The notes: generated by a model not told the origin, from the letters alone. A stretch of 20,545 nt of DNA from Armatimonadetes bacterium RBG_19FT_COMBO_69_19 (GCA_001768125.1 MENB01000101.1:1-20545); one strand, 5' to 3'. Positions 7,287 through 16,674 are shown, counted from the stretch's first letter. Numbers and translations: made by a program.

Positions 7287-7628
7287 ATGACGGCCAAGGG
7301 CGGCCACTCGGACGAAAACCTCCTCCAGCTCATCGCCTCAAAGGAACAGGAACTCGAGCACAGAGTCGCGCAGGCGCGCGAGCAGGCCCGAGCGCTGATC
7401 GACGACGCGCAGCGGGAGGCCGCGGCGCTGCTCGAGCAGTCGCGCCGCGAGGCGGCGCAGTTCGCGGAGCGCACGCAGGCCGAGATCGCCCGCGAGAGCG
7501 AGGCCGCCGCGGCACAGCGCCTCGCCCAGGCAGAGGCGGACGCGAAGCAGGTCAGTGCGCGCGCCGCCGAACGCATGGACCGGGCCATCGACCTCGTCGT
7601 CACCCGCGTCATGGGCGGCCTCTCCTGA
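7287..7628 (+). CDS. V/A-type ATPase peripheral stalk subunit H/G-like
   Basis: This is a 113-residue highly charged, alanine- and glutamate-rich protein that is almost entirely predicted coiled coil (about residues 10-95), with no membrane segment. Such a protein at the head of a V/A-ATPase operon is the peripheral-stalk subunit (AhaH/NtpF family, Thermus subunit G). It pairs with subunit E to hold the A3B3 head against subunit I. The sequence itself is low complexity, so the assignment leans on position. The ATG follows an AGGTGGA ribosome binding site (7277-7283). The gene is first in the operon, and its stop is 8 bases before subunit I. Confidence 0.8.
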   Translation: MTAKGGHSDENLLQLIASKEQELEHRVAQAREQARALIDDAQREAAALLEQSRREAAQFAERTQAEIARESEAAAAQRLAQAEADAKQVSARAAERMDRAIDLVVTRVMGGLS

Positions 7629-7636
7629 TCGTTGAG

Positions 7637-9634
7637 ATGTCTCGGGTCATCGTGCTGGGGCCGAAGCGCCTCCTCGGGCAAGTCATCGAGGAGGTGCAGC
7701 GGATCGGTGCCCTGCACATCGACCACATCGAATCGGAAGAAGCTCCGGTCACGGCGCTGCAGCTTTCGGAGGACGAGACGCGCCGGCTGCACGTCCTGGA
7801 GCGCGCCCTGACGCGGGCCGACGGTCTGCTCATCCTAGTCCGCGGCGACGCTTCAGGTGGCGGCGCCGCGATCCCTTCCGATCTTGCCGGAGTCTCCACT
7901 GATGAGCTTGATTCCCGCGTGGCCGACGTCGAGCAGCGCGTTCGGCAATTGACCCGCACGCGTCTTGAGTTGGAAGAGGAATCTTCCCTGATCGCTTCCT
8001 ACGAAGGCGCGGTCCGGGCCCTGTCCCCGCTGCTCAACGCGCTGGCCGCGAGCAAGGCCCTGGAGTCGATCGGCTTCCTCCTGAACACGAAGGACCTCAC
8101 CGTCGTCACCGCCATCCGCAACGAGCTCGTCAAGGCCACCGGCGGCCGGGTCGAGGTCATCAGCCGCATCGTGGACGAAAATCGGATCGGCGTCGTCGTG
8201 GCCTTCCGCCGCGCCGAGGCGGATCTCGTTCGTCCCGTCCTCTCGCGCGCGGGCGTCAGCGAGCTCAGGCTCCCGGCGCGCTTCGCGGGTGCGCAGACCG
8301 CCGACACGATCGCGATGATGGAGCGCCGCAAGGCGGAGGTCCCGAAGGAGATCGAGCGCCTCGACCGCGAGCTCACGCAGATCGCCGCCGCGGAGCGCCC
8401 CCGGATCGCCGCGGCGCGGGCCGTTCTCGCCGACAGCCTCGCCCAGATGAAGGTCGTCCCGGAGCTCGCCCAGTCGCGCTACACCTTCATCCTGCACGGC
8501 TGGTCCCCGACGCGGGCGGTGCCCGAGATCCGCGGCCGCCTACGAGAGCGCTTCGGTGCGGAGATCGTTGTCTACGACACGCCCGCCGACCCGCACCATG
8601 ACCCCGAACGCGTGCCGGTCATGCTCGACAACCCCGGCTTCATCCGGCCCTTCCAGCGGCTGCTCGCGCTGTTCCAGCCTCCGCGCTACGGCGCCTGGGA
8701 CCCGAGCCCGGTCGTCGCGATCACTTTCCCGATCTTTGTCGGTCTGGTCATCGGCGACGTCGCGTATGGCCTGCTGCTCTTTGCGCTCGGATGGATGCTC
8801 CGGAACCGGGCCAGAGCCGGCCAGCCATTGACGATCAACCTGCTGAACGTGCGTTTCCAGCCGCCGCTCGTGGCGGACCTCTCGTTCCTGCTCCGGGTCT
8901 GCGCCTTCTGGATCATCCTGTTCGGCATCGTCTACCTGGAGTTCTTTGGGAATCTCGTGGAGCTGCTTGCGCACAAGTACCACTGGCCCATCGCCCCGCT
9001 CTTCAACCGGCTGGCCGAGCAGAACTGGACCCCATACTTCCTGATGATCCTCGCCGCAGGGATCCTGATGATCTTCCTGGGGCTGCTCGTGCATCTGATC
9101 GGGGCCCTCCGGCAGCGCCATTTCGTCGGGGTCTTCGAGTCGGTCGTGATCATGCTTGGGACCGGGGGCCTGCTCCTGTTCCTGGGAGCGGAGGGGGACA
9201 CGTTGCCCGCCGCCCTCGGCCCGGTTGGGCTGTATCTGTTCATGGGAGCCGTCGTCATGGCGGGCATCTCCCTCATTGTCGATCGCGATGTCATCAAGCG
9301 TATCCTCTGGCTCCTCGAGAGCACCGCGGCATTTGGCCACATCCTGTCGCACGCGCGATTGATGGCGTTCGGGCTGGCTGCGGCGGCCCTCGCTCTCGCG
9401 GCCAATGAAGTCGGTCCGGCCATGGCCACGCAGTTCAGGATCCCCGGAGTCATCGGCACCATCGCGGGCTGGCTGCTGGCCGCCGGGTTTCAGACCATGT
9501 TCTTCGTCTTCACGATCATGGGGCACATCATCCAGCCGGCGCGTCTGCACTGGGTGGAGTTCTTCAGCAAGTTCAAGTTCCATGAGGAGACGGGGCGGCG
9601 CTACCAGCCGTTCCACAAATCCGGAGACGCTTGA
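7637..9634 (+). CDS. atpI: V/A-type ATP synthase subunit I
   Basis: This is the membrane stator subunit (equivalent of F-type a and eukaryotic Vph1) that forms the two ion half-channels against the proteolipid ring. The product is 665 residues, typical for the family. The N-terminal half is soluble and rich in helical and coiled-coil stretches (EVQRIGALHIDH near the start is the usual opening). Hydrophobic helices begin at about residue 355 (VVAITFPIFVGLVIGDVAYGLLLF) and continue to the end. The last helices contain HARLMAFGLAAAALAL and LHWVEFFSKF, both family hallmarks; the first includes the conserved arginine region. The ATG at 7637 begins MSRVIVLG, the normal family N terminus; the same frame is open far upstream but is not coding there. 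Confidence 0.95.
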   Translation: MSRVIVLGPKRLLGQVIEEVQRIGALHIDHIESEEAPVTALQLSEDETRRLHVLERALTRADGLLILVRGDASGGGAAIPSDLAGVSTDELDSRVADVEQRVRQLTRTRLELEEESSLIASYEGAVRALSPLLNALAASKALESIGFLLNTKDLTVVTAIRNELVKATGGRVEVISRIVDENRIGVVVAFRRAEADLVRPVLSRAGVSELRLPARFAGAQTADTIAMMERRKAEVPKEIERLDRELTQIAAAERPRIAAARAVLADSLAQMKVVPELAQSRYTFILHGWSPTRAVPEIRGRLRERFGAEIVVYDTPADPHHDPERVPVMLDNPGFIRPFQRLLALFQPPRYGAWDPSPVVAITFPIFVGLVIGDVAYGLLLFALGWMLRNRARAGQPLTINLLNVRFQPPLVADLSFLLRVCAFWIILFGIVYLEFFGNLVELLAHKYHWPIAPLFNRLAEQNWTPYFLMILAAGILMIFLGLLVHLIGALRQRHFVGVFESVVIMLGTGGLLLFLGAEGDTLPAALGPVGLYLFMGAVVMAGISLIVDRDVIKRILWLLESTAAFGHILSHARLMAFGLAAAALALAANEVGPAMATQFRIPGVIGTIAGWLLAAGFQTMFFVFTIMGHIIQPARLHWVEFFSKFKFHEETGRRYQPFHKSGDA

Positions 9635-9640
9635 CCTGTC

Positions 9641-9673
9641 TTGACGCAGGCTTCACCTGGTTCTTGCTACGAT
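9641..9673 (+). promoter_or_regulatory. Possible weak internal promoter before subunit K
   Basis: The 86-base gap between subunits I and K holds TTGACG (9641-9646) and TACGAT (9668-9673) preceded by TG one base away (extended -10 form). The spacer of 21 bases is longer than ideal, so activity would depend on the extended -10. An extra promoter here could raise proteolipid synthesis, since about ten or more copies are needed per complex. This is weak evidence. Confidence 0.3.
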
Positions 9674-9720
9674 CGAGGTGGAAGGGCCGGTGGGGACGGA
9701 TTACTCGGGAGGTGAGTCGG

Positions 9721-10041
9721 GTGAAGAAAGTCGTGCTGGTGTTGATGGTGGTGTCGGCCGTCACCGTGCTCCTGGCGGGCGCGGCCTTCGCGGCGCCGGA
9801 GGAGCCGGCGGCGGCGCCGAGCGGGACGGGCGCGGGGTTGCTGGGTCTGGCCGCGGCGATCAGCGTCGGGCTCGGCGCGATCGGCACGGCGTGGGCGCAG
9901 TCGCGCATCGGCGCGGCGGCGGCCGGTGCGATCGCGGAGCGGCCCGAGATCGGCGGCCTCATGCTGGTCTTCCTGGCGCTGCCGGAGACGATGATCATCC
10001 TGGGCTTTCTGGTCGCATTCTTCGTGATCGGCAAGATCTAG
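9721..10041 (+). CDS. atpK: V/A-type ATP synthase proteolipid subunit K
   Basis: This is the rotor-ring subunit that carries ions through the membrane. The product is 106 residues: a signal peptide (about 1-24, ending AAFA), a short Pro/Ala linker, and two membrane helices. Helix 1 has LAAAISVGLGAIGTAWAQSRIG, and helix 2 has FLALPETMIILGFL with the ion-binding glutamate E89. This two-helix, signal-peptide form resembles the Thermus subunit rather than the four-helix NtpK of Enterococcus. The start is GTG at 9721, chosen because a GGGAGGTGA Shine-Dalgarno sits at 9708-9715; the longer same-frame opening from 9631 overlaps the subunit I stop and lacks such a site. Ion choice (proton or sodium) is not decidable by eye. 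Confidence 0.93.
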   Translation: MKKVVLVLMVVSAVTVLLAGAAFAAPEEPAAAPSGTGAGLLGLAAAISVGLGAIGTAWAQSRIGAAAAGAIAERPEIGGLMLVFLALPETMIILGFLVAFFVIGKI

Positions 10042-10045
10042 CCGG

Positions 10046-10627
10046 ATGAGCTCAGAGCTGGTCGCCATCCTCGAGAAGGAATCCGCGGCGGAGGCCGAGC
10101 GCGTCCTGGCCGAGGCGCGCGCCAAAGCGGAGCAGATCGCCGCGGAGGCCCGCCGGGCAGCGCAGGAACAGCTGGAGGCCGCCCGGGCGCGGGTCGACAG
10201 CGAGCGCAAGGCGGCCCTCGCCCGGGCCAGCAGCGCCGCGCAGGTGCGCGCCTCCGCGCTCGTGCTGCAGGCGAAGGACCGGGCGATCTCCGAGGTCTTC
10301 AGCCGCGCCGAGGCGGAGCTGGCCCGCCTCCAGCAGGACAAGACCCGCTACGCCGGTGTGTTGCGCGCCCTCATCCGGGAGGCCTCGGCCGGCCTCAGCG
10401 GGCGGATCGTGGTGGAGGTGCATCCCGACGACCGGGACCTCGCCCGGCAGGCCGTGCGCGAGCTGGGCCTGGACGCCGAGGCGGCGACGGCGGACGACGT
10501 GCGCGGCGGGGCTCGGGTGGTCACCGCCGACCGGCGCTTCGTCGTGGAGAACACGCTGGCCTCGCGCATCGAGCGCGTCAAGCCGGTGCTGACCTCCGAG
10601 GTAGCGGCGTTGCTGTGGGGGCACTAG
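10046..10627 (+). CDS. atpE: V/A-type ATP synthase subunit E
   Basis: This is a peripheral-stalk subunit linking the catalytic head to subunit I. The product is 193 residues. The first 100 or so are a charged coiled coil rich in Ala, Glu and Arg, which pairs with the H/G-like subunit. The C-terminal domain (from about 110) is globular with RIVVEVHPDDRDLA and GGARVVTADRRFVVENTLASRIER, the family signature that binds subunit B. The ATG is 4 bases after the subunit K stop, and the TAG stop directly abuts the GTG of subunit C. Length and order agree with other A/V-type operons. Confidence 0.93.
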   Translation: MSSELVAILEKESAAEAERVLAEARAKAEQIAAEARRAAQEQLEAARARVDSERKAALARASSAAQVRASALVLQAKDRAISEVFSRAEAELARLQQDKTRYAGVLRALIREASAGLSGRIVVEVHPDDRDLARQAVRELGLDAEAATADDVRGGARVVTADRRFVVENTLASRIERVKPVLTSEVAALLWGH

Positions 10628-11659
10628 GTGCCTGACTTTCCCTACATCAACGCGAGGGTGCGCGCGATGCGCAGCCGCCTGCTGGATCCAGGCCGGATGG
10701 AGGAGCTGCTGGTGCTGCCGACGCTGGAGGGATTCGTCCAGGCGCTGAACAACACGCCGTATGGCCACGACCTGCAGGAGGCCCTGGCCCGCTTCCCGGC
10801 CCTGCAGGCGGTGGACGTCGCGCTGGCGCGCAACTTCTACCACACGACGACGAAGATCCTCTCCTTCGCCGACGGCACCCCCCGGGCGCTCATCGAGGTC
10901 GTATTGATACGCTGGGACCTCTCGAACCTGCGCCTCATCCTGCGGGGGAAGCACGGCGGGACCGCGCAGGAGGACATCGCGGCGAACCTCATCCCCGCCG
11001 GCAGCCTGAACGAGGCGGCGCTGCGCGAGCTCGCCTCCCAGCCCGACATCCCGGCCGTGGTCGGGGCGTTCAGCGGTCTGGAGCATCCCTTCGCCGTGCC
11101 GCTGTCCGAAGGGTTGCGCGGGTACCTCGAGACGAAGGACCTCTTCGCCCTCGAGCTGCGCCTGGAGCGGTTCTACGCTGAGCACGGCCTGCGCGTCGCC
11201 CGCGGGGGCGGCCACAGCCAGCAGGTCGTGCGCTCGCTGCTGCAGGCCGAGCTCGACGCCACGAACGTCAAGACCGCGTTCAAGGTGCAGCGCGCGGCGG
11301 ACCTCTCACCCGAGGCCAAGGCGCGGTTCTTCATCCCGGGCGGGCGGATCGTCAGCGAAGACCTGTTCCTGCTGCTCGCCGACCGCGAGACGGCGGAGCA
11401 GGGGATGAAGGGGCTCCGTGTGCAGGGCTTTCCCGTGAAGTCGGTGAGCGACGACCTCACGGCCTTCGAGCGCGACCTCGACCTGGCGATGACGCGCGCC
11501 CAGACCGGACTCTACCTGGGGGATCCGCTCGGCATCGACATCGTCGTCGCCTATCTGGCGCTCAAGTACAATGAGGTGAAGAACCTGCGGCTGATCGCCC
11601 GCAGCAAGCAGCTCGGTATTTCGCGCGACCGGGTGCGCCGTGAGATGGTGGTGGTGTAG
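10628..11659 (+). CDS. atpC: V/A-type ATP synthase subunit C (d-type, AC39 family)
   Basis: This is the funnel-shaped subunit that sits on the proteolipid ring and couples the central shaft (subunits D and F) to it. The product is 343 residues, slightly above the usual 320-335. It opens with [16 protein letters not shown] and contains the three-fold repeated helical AC39 pattern. [16 protein letters not shown] and [17 protein letters not shown] recur as the xxDxxNxxxxxR/K motif, and the C terminus has [19 protein letters not shown], all diagnostic. The start is GTG immediately after the subunit E stop; no other start fits the family N terminus. Confidence 0.95.
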   Translation: MPDFPYINARVRAMRSRLLDPGRMEELLVLPTLEGFVQALNNTPYGHDLQEALARFPALQAVDVALARNFYHTTTKILSFADGTPRALIEVVLIRWDLSNLRLILRGKHGGTAQEDIAANLIPAGSLNEAALRELASQPDIPAVVGAFSGLEHPFAVPLSEGLRGYLETKDLFALELRLERFYAEHGLRVARGGGHSQQVVRSLLQAELDATNVKTAFKVQRAADLSPEAKARFFIPGGRIVSEDLFLLLADRETAEQGMKGLRVQGFPVKSVSDDLTAFERDLDLAMTRAQTGLYLGDPLGIDIVVAYLALKYNEVKNLRLIARSKQLGISRDRVRREMVVV

Positions 11660-11661
11660 GG

Positions 11662-11982
11662 ATGGCCTACCGCATGGTGGTGATCACCGACCCCGAGACC
11701 GCGACGGGCTTCCGCCTCGCGGGGGTCGAGGTGCGCGAGGCCGATTCCCCGCAGGCGGCGTTCGAGCACCTGCGGGCGCTGCTCCCCCTCGACTACGGCC
11801 TGGTCGCCGTGAACGAGGATCTCCTGAAAGGGACCGAGGAGGAGCGCGCGCGCCTGCTGCGCGACCGCGACCTGCCCATCGTCGTACCGTTTCCCGCCGC
11901 GAAGGCGGAGATGGAGACCGGGGAAGCGTACATCGCGCGTCTGGTCAAAGAGCACATCGGATTCTACGTGAAGTTGAGGTAG
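11662..11982 (+). CDS. atpF: V/A-type ATP synthase subunit F
   Basis: This is a small central-shaft subunit that binds subunit D and influences rotation and coupling. The product is 106 residues, standard length. The N-terminal Rossmann-like half reads [20 protein letters not shown], the family opening, and is followed by [11 protein letters not shown] and LPIVVPFPA. The C-terminal helix ([17 protein letters not shown]) is the movable regulatory tail. The ATG is 2 bases after the subunit C stop. The stop overlaps the strong Shine-Dalgarno of subunit A. Confidence 0.94.
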   Translation: MAYRMVVITDPETATGFRLAGVEVREADSPQAAFEHLRALLPLDYGLVAVNEDLLKGTEEERARLLRDRDLPIVVPFPAAKAEMETGEAYIARLVKEHIGFYVKLR

Positions 11983-11993
11983 GAGGACCGGAC

Positions 11994-13766
11994 ATGGCCA
12001 TCAAGGGTTCGATCATCAAGATCGCCGGTCCCGCGGTCATCGCCAAGGGGATGACCGGGGCGCGGATGTACGACATCGTCCGAGTCGGCAAGGAAGGCCT
12101 GCTCGGCGAGATCATCCGCCTGGACGGCGTCACCGCCTTCGTGCAGGTCTACGAGGATACCTCGGGCCTGTATGTCGGGGAACCCGTGGAGAGCACCGGC
12201 AACCCGCTCACCGTGGAGTTGGGGCCGGGGCTGCTCTTCGGCGTCTTCGACGGCATCCTGCGGCCGCTCGAAGCGGTGAAGTCCCTGAAGGGCGACTTCA
12301 TCGCGCGGGGCGCCGTGGTACCGGCCCTCGACCGGGAGAAGAAGTGGGCCTTCGAGCCGACCGCAAAAGCCGGAGACAAGGTCGGGCCCGGCGACGCCAT
12401 CGGCTGGGTGCAGGAGTTCAACTTCAAGCACCAGGTCCTCATCCCGCCATCCGTCCAGGGCGGGGAGGTGGCGGAGATCAAGCGCGGGGAGTTCACCGTG
12501 ACGGAGGCGGTGTGCCGCCTGCGCGACGGGACCGAGGTGCAGATGATGCACCGGTGGCCGGTGCGTCAGGCGCGGCCGGTGCGGCAGCGCCTCGACCCCC
12601 GCGAGCCCTTCATCACCGGGCAGCGCGTGCTCGACGTCCTGTTCCCCGTCGCCATGGGCGGCACCGCGGCCATCCCGGGACCGTTCGGCTCGGGCAAGAC
12701 GATCACCCAGCAGACGCTGGCGAAGTGGGGTGACGCGGACGTCATCGTCTACGTCGGCTGCGGGGAGCGCGGCAACGAGATGACGCACGTCCTCGACGAG
12801 TTTCCGGAACTGGAGGACCCGCGTACCGGCCGGCCGCTGATGGAGCGGACGATCATCATTGCCAACACTTCGAACATGCCGGTCGCCGCACGCGAGGCCT
12901 CGGTCTATACCGGCATCACCCTGGCCGAGTACTGGCGCGATCAGGGCCTGAAGGTCGCGGTCATGGCCGACTCCACGAGCCGCTGGGCGGAGGCGATGCG
13001 CGAGATCTCCTCCCGGCTGGAGGAGATGCCGGCCGAGGAAGGCTACCCGTCGTACCTCAGCAGCCGCCTGGCCGCTTTCTACGAGCGGGCCGCCCGCGTC
13101 ATCTGCCTTGGGAATCCGGAACGCCGCGGCTCGATCACCGTCATCGGCGCGGTCTCGCCGCCCGGCGGGGACTTCAGCGAGCCGGTCACGCAGGCCACGC
13201 TGCGCATCACCGGAACATTCTGGGCGCTCGACGACAAGCTGGCCAGCCGCCGGCATTTCCCGGCGATCAACTGGCTGCGCAGCTACAGCCTCTACACGGA
13301 CCTGTTCAAGCCCTGGTATCGGGATAACATGCCGGCCGACTTCGAGGAGCTGCGGGATCGCGCCGGGGCGCTGCTGCAGCGCGAGGCGGAGCTGCAGGAG
13401 ATCGTGCAGCTGGTCGGCCCCGACGCCCTGCAGGACGACCAGCGCATGGTCATCGAGGCGGGCAAGATGCTGCGGGAGGACTTCCTGCAGCAGAACGCCT
13501 TCACCGACGACGCGCACAGCCCGCTGCTGCGGTCCTACGGGTTTCTGAAGGCGATCATCCGTTTCTACGATGAGTCGCTGGTGGCCTTGAAGCGCGGCAT
13601 GCTCCTCGATGAGATCCTCAACCTCAAGCAGATCGAGGAGATCGCGCGGATGAAGGACGTACCGAAGGACGACTTCGCCGCGTACCTGGAGACCTGGCTG
13701 CGCCGGCTGCCGGAGGCGTTCGGCGGCAAGGCGGCCGAGCCCGCCGTGGCCGGAGGGGAGGAGTAA
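11994..13766 (+). CDS. atpA: V/A-type ATP synthase catalytic subunit A
   Basis: This is the catalytic ATP-binding subunit of the A3B3 head. The product is 590 residues. Walker A is GPFGSGKT (residues 229-236), with lysine K235 and catalytic glutamate E258 in [11 protein letters not shown]. The Walker B region is [14 protein letters not shown]. The A-type-specific insertion (non-homologous region, about 120-190, [16 protein letters not shown]) is present. The ATG at 11994 follows AGGAGG (11981-11986) at ideal spacing; the longer same-frame opening from 11640 crosses subunit F and is rejected. No intein is present, although some archaeal and eukaryotic homologues carry one in the Walker region. 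Confidence 0.97.
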   Translation: MAIKGSIIKIAGPAVIAKGMTGARMYDIVRVGKEGLLGEIIRLDGVTAFVQVYEDTSGLYVGEPVESTGNPLTVELGPGLLFGVFDGILRPLEAVKSLKGDFIARGAVVPALDREKKWAFEPTAKAGDKVGPGDAIGWVQEFNFKHQVLIPPSVQGGEVAEIKRGEFTVTEAVCRLRDGTEVQMMHRWPVRQARPVRQRLDPREPFITGQRVLDVLFPVAMGGTAAIPGPFGSGKTITQQTLAKWGDADVIVYVGCGERGNEMTHVLDEFPELEDPRTGRPLMERTIIIANTSNMPVAAREASVYTGITLAEYWRDQGLKVAVMADSTSRWAEAMREISSRLEEMPAEEGYPSYLSSRLAAFYERAARVICLGNPERRGSITVIGAVSPPGGDFSEPVTQATLRITGTFWALDDKLASRRHFPAINWLRSYSLYTDLFKPWYRDNMPADFEELRDRAGALLQREAELQEIVQLVGPDALQDDQRMVIEAGKMLREDFLQQNAFTDDAHSPLLRSYGFLKAIIRFYDESLVALKRGMLLDEILNLKQIEEIARMKDVPKDDFAAYLETWLRRLPEAFGGKAAEPAVAGGEE

Positions 13767-13768
13767 CG

Positions 13769-15184
13769 ATGGAGCTCACGACGAAGCGCTACCAATCGAT
13801 CTCCTACATCTCGGGGCCGCTGCTGTTCGTCGAGGGCGCGCAGGACCTCTCCTACGGCGCGATCGTGAACATCCACCTGCCCGACGACACCGTGCGCGGC
13901 GGTCAGGTCATCGAGGTCTCCGAGAAGAAGGCGGTCATCCAGGTCTTCGAGGAGACGACGGGGCTCGACCTCGCCCGGACCAGCATCAGCCTGCGCGAGG
14001 ACGTGGCGCGGCTGGGTCTCTCCCGGGAGATCATCGGCCGGCGGTTCGACGGGCTGGGCGCCCCGATCGACGGGCTGCCCCCGATCATCCCCGAGAAGCG
14101 GCTGCCGATCATCGGCGCGCCGATCAACCCCGTCGCCCGCCAGCGGCCCCAGGAGTTCATCCAGACCGGCATCTCCGCGATCGACGGCCTGAACACGCTG
14201 GTGCGCGGGCAGAAGCTGCCGATCTTCAGCGGCGCGGGCCTCCCGCACAACGAGATCGCCGCCCAGATCGCCCGCCAGGCCAAGGTGCCCGGCGGGACGG
14301 AGGAGTTCTCGGTCGTCTTCGCCGCGATGGGCATCACGCAGCGCGAGGCGGCGTTCTTCATCGACCAGTTCGAGTCCACCGGCGCGCTCGCGCGCAGCGT
14401 GGTCTTCCTCAACCTGGCCGACGACCCCGCCATCGAGCGCCTCATCACGCCGCGCGTGGCGCTCACCGCGGCCGAGTACCTGGCGTTCGAGCTCGACATG
14501 CAGGTCCTCGTCATCCTCACCGATATGACCAACTATAGCGACGCGCTCCGTGAGATCGGCGCGGCGCGTGAGGAGATCCCCGGCCGCCGCGGCTACCCGG
14601 GCTACATGTACACCGACCTGGCCACGATCTACGAGCGGGCGGGCCGCATCCACGGCCGGAAGGGCTCCATCACGCAGCTGCCCATCCTGACCATGCCGGA
14701 CGACGACATCACGCACCCGATCGCCGACCTCACCGGCTACATCACGGAGGGCCAGATCATCCTCAGCCGCGAGCTGCACCGCGTCGGCATCTACCCCCCG
14801 ATCACCCCGCTGCGCAGCCTCAGCCGCCTCATGAACGACGGCATCGGCAAGGGCCGGACGCGGGAGGACCACGGCGGGCTGCGCGACCAGCTGTATTCCT
14901 GCTACGCGAACGGTGTGGACCTGCGCCGGCTGGTGGCGATCATCGGCGAGGAGGCGCTCACCGACCGGGACCGTCTCTACCTGAAGTTCTCGGAGGACTT
15001 CGAGAAGCAATTCCTCAACCAGGGACAGACCGACCGCACGATCGAGGAGACGCTGAGCCTCGCCTGGAAGCTGCTGTCGGTCTTCCCGAAGGGCGAGCTG
15101 AAGCGCGTAAAGCAGGACCACATCGATCGGTACTACTTTGGTGAGCTGATGGAAGAGACGTGGAAGGAGAAGACGCGGGTTTAA
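13769..15184 (+). CDS. atpB: V/A-type ATP synthase regulatory subunit B
   Basis: This is the non-catalytic nucleotide-binding subunit alternating with subunit A in the head. The product is 471 residues, the usual length. At the Walker A position the sequence is [19 protein letters not shown], the B-type replacement without GKT. The arginine-finger region near [18 protein letters not shown] and the tail [15 protein letters not shown] fit the family. The opening [16 protein letters not shown] is normal. The ATG is 2 bases after the subunit A stop, with a purine-rich GGAGGGGAGGAG Shine-Dalgarno (13752-13763) inside the end of atpA. Confidence 0.97.
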   Translation: MELTTKRYQSISYISGPLLFVEGAQDLSYGAIVNIHLPDDTVRGGQVIEVSEKKAVIQVFEETTGLDLARTSISLREDVARLGLSREIIGRRFDGLGAPIDGLPPIIPEKRLPIIGAPINPVARQRPQEFIQTGISAIDGLNTLVRGQKLPIFSGAGLPHNEIAAQIARQAKVPGGTEEFSVVFAAMGITQREAAFFIDQFESTGALARSVVFLNLADDPAIERLITPRVALTAAEYLAFELDMQVLVILTDMTNYSDALREIGAAREEIPGRRGYPGYMYTDLATIYERAGRIHGRKGSITQLPILTMPDDDITHPIADLTGYITEGQIILSRELHRVGIYPPITPLRSLSRLMNDGIGKGRTREDHGGLRDQLYSCYANGVDLRRLVAIIGEEALTDRDRLYLKFSEDFEKQFLNQGQTDRTIEETLSLAWKLLSVFPKGELKRVKQDHIDRYYFGELMEETWKEKTRV

Positions 15185-15191
15185 CCTCGCC

Positions 15192-15836
15192 ATGCCGGAG
15201 ACCGTCAGCCCGACCAGGATGAACCTGCTGCAGCGGAAGCAGCAGGCGCGGATCGCGGGCCAGGGTGTCGACCTCCTGAAGCGGAAGCGCGACGCCCTGG
15301 TCGCGGATTTCTTCAACATCGTCCGCCAGTCGCTGGCCGCCCGCGAGCGGCTGACGAAGGCCGCCGGGGAGGCCTACATCCTGCTCGCCCTGGCCAAGGC
15401 CTGGGAAGGGCGCGAGTCGCTCGAGGCGGCAGCGATGGCCGACCGGCGTGAGGTGCTCGTGGACATCGAGGTGCGCAACGTCTGGGGGACCAAGATCCCC
15501 GAGGTCGCGATGAAAGAAGTGCGCCGCACTCTGATGGGACGCGGGCACAACCCGGCCACGACCAGCGCCCGCACCGTGGAGAGCGCGGCGAACTTCGAGG
15601 AGGTCGTGGCGGCCATCCTCGAGGTCGCGGCCACCGAGATCCGCTTACGGAAGATCGGGGAGGAGATCAAGAAGACCACACGCCGGGTCAACGCCCTCGA
15701 GCAGGTCGTCATCCCGCGCCTGCGCGGGGAGATCCGCTTCATCACGGCCGTGCTCGAGCAGCGCGCCCGCGAGGACGTCTTCCGCCTGAAGCGCATCAAG
15801 CAGAAGCTGGAAGCCCGCGCACGCGAGTCGAGTTGA
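15192..15836 (+). CDS. atpD: V/A-type ATP synthase subunit D
   Basis: This is the central rotor shaft, an antiparallel coiled coil inserted into the A3B3 head. The product is 214 residues. The N-terminal helix has SPTRMNLLQRKQQARIAGQG and LLKRKRDALVADFF, and the C-terminal helix has RRVNALEQVVIPRLRGEIRFI, the two most conserved parts of the family. The ATG is 7 bases after the subunit B stop. It is the last gene of the ATPase operon. Its stop codon lies inside the -35 box of the next promoter, so the ATPase operon and the next gene set are packed without a separate terminator. Confidence 0.96.
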   Translation: MPETVSPTRMNLLQRKQQARIAGQGVDLLKRKRDALVADFFNIVRQSLAARERLTKAAGEAYILLALAKAWEGRESLEAAAMADRREVLVDIEVRNVWGTKIPEVAMKEVRRTLMGRGHNPATTSARTVESAANFEEVVAAILEVAATEIRLRKIGEEIKKTTRRVNALEQVVIPRLRGEIRFITAVLEQRAREDVFRLKRIKQKLEARARESS

Positions 15837-15862
15837 CCCGCTTTCCAGACCACGCATATACT
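15833..15862 (+). promoter_or_regulatory. Sigma70-type promoter for the DUF881-gap-pgk-tpiA operon
   Basis: TTGACC (15833-15838) and TATACT (15857-15862) are separated by 18 bases; each matches five of six consensus bases. The -35 box contains the atpD stop codon. Transcription would begin near 15868-15871, about 33 bases before the ATG at 15903. It lies in the short AT-richer patch between two GC-rich coding regions. Confidence 0.7.
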
Positions 15863-15902
15863 TGAATGTAGTTCCGCACGGCGCGCGCCGGCGGTTCCAC
15901 CC

Positions 15903-16658
15903 ATGGTCCGCTTCCAGCCTTCCCGCCCCTGGCGAGTGACGCGGCTTCAGGCCACGCTCGCCCTCATCCTCGCCGCCGCGGGGTTCTTGGCCGTTACCCA
16001 GATCCGCAACGAGCTGCTCATCCGCCAGCAGCTGCGGGTGCCGTCCCAGCGCCTCGAGGAGCTGGGCTTCATGCTGCGCGAGATGGAGCGTAACCGCGGC
16101 GTCCTCGAGCAGCAGATCTTCCAGCTCCGGACCCAGCTGCACGCCTACGAGCAGGGCGCCTCTCAGGGCCGCGATCAACTCGAGGCGCTCGGCCGGCAGC
16201 TCGACCGGTTGCGCGGGCTGGCCGGCCATACCCACGTCGCCGGGCCGGGCGTGATCGTCGAGCTCGACGACAGCCCGCTGCCGCTGCGGCCGGGGGATGA
16301 TCCCAACACCGTGATCCTGCACTACACCGACCTGCAGGGAGTGCTCAACGACCTCTTCGCCAGCGGCGCCGAGGCGGTGGCGATCAACGGCGAGCGCGTC
16401 ATCTCCACGACGGGGCTGAACTGCGTGGGGACGACGATCATCTGCAACGCCAAGCGGCTCGCCCCGCCGTACCGCGTCATCGCCGTCGGCCCGCCCGACG
16501 ACATGATGGCCTATGTCGACCGCCCGGACGGCGTCGTGCAGGCGCTGCGGGCGTTCGCGTTCCCGGTGAAGATCACGAAGGCGGTGCGCGTCGGGGTCCC
16601 GGCCTACCGGGGCTCGTTCCGCTTCACGTACGCCCGGCCCTCGGGGCCGTTCCAATAG
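15903..16658 (+). CDS. DUF881 family membrane-anchored coiled-coil protein (YlxW-like)
   Basis: This 251-residue protein has one N-terminal membrane helix (about 16-33, TLALILAAAGFLAVTQI). A coiled coil follows (about 45-105, rich in Leu, Gln, Arg and Glu), then a C-terminal DUF881 domain (about 112-245). The domain's hallmarks are GPGVIVELDDSP, HYTDLQGVLNDLFASGAEAVAINGERV and a second region with IAVGPPDDM. The fold is exported or faces outward if the helix is an uncleaved anchor. The biochemical role of the family is unknown; in Bacillota it is often encoded near division genes with DUF1290, as YlxW/YlxX beside sbp and ftsA. Here it precedes DUF1290 and then glycolytic genes. The ATG at 15903 has no clear Shine-Dalgarno. 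Confidence 0.88.
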   Translation: MVRFQPSRPWRVTRLQATLALILAAAGFLAVTQIRNELLIRQQLRVPSQRLEELGFMLREMERNRGVLEQQIFQLRTQLHAYEQGASQGRDQLEALGRQLDRLRGLAGHTHVAGPGVIVELDDSPLPLRPGDDPNTVILHYTDLQGVLNDLFASGAEAVAINGERVISTTGLNCVGTTIICNAKRLAPPYRVIAVGPPDDMMAYVDRPDGVVQALRAFAFPVKITKAVRVGVPAYRGSFRFTYARPSGPFQ

Positions 16659-16674
16659 GGGAGGCATCTCGTCG

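Noticed and set aside
6941..7636. Upstream extension of the subunit I reading frame
   Set aside because: It crosses the DinB-like gene, the promoter and the first ATPase gene in another frame; the family N terminus starts at ATG 7637.
9631..9720. 30-residue N-terminal extension of subunit K
   Set aside because: It would overlap the subunit I stop and precede a normal signal peptide; the strong ribosome binding site supports GTG 9721.
11640..11993. N-terminal extension of subunit A
   Set aside because: It overlaps subunit F in another frame; ATG 11994 has an ideal AGGAGG site and the canonical N terminus.
11964..13517. Long minus-strand open frame opposite subunit A
   Set aside because: Antisense to a fully conserved catalytic subunit, with no motif and the composition of a shadow frame.
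14220..14290. Loss of Walker A in subunit B as a defect
   Set aside because: Non-catalytic B subunits normally lack GKT here (SGAGLPHNE is the family form).
13565..15319. Minus-strand open frame of 584 codons opposite subunit B
   Set aside because: Shadow of atpB and the flanks; its length reflects the scarcity of stops in GC-rich sequence.
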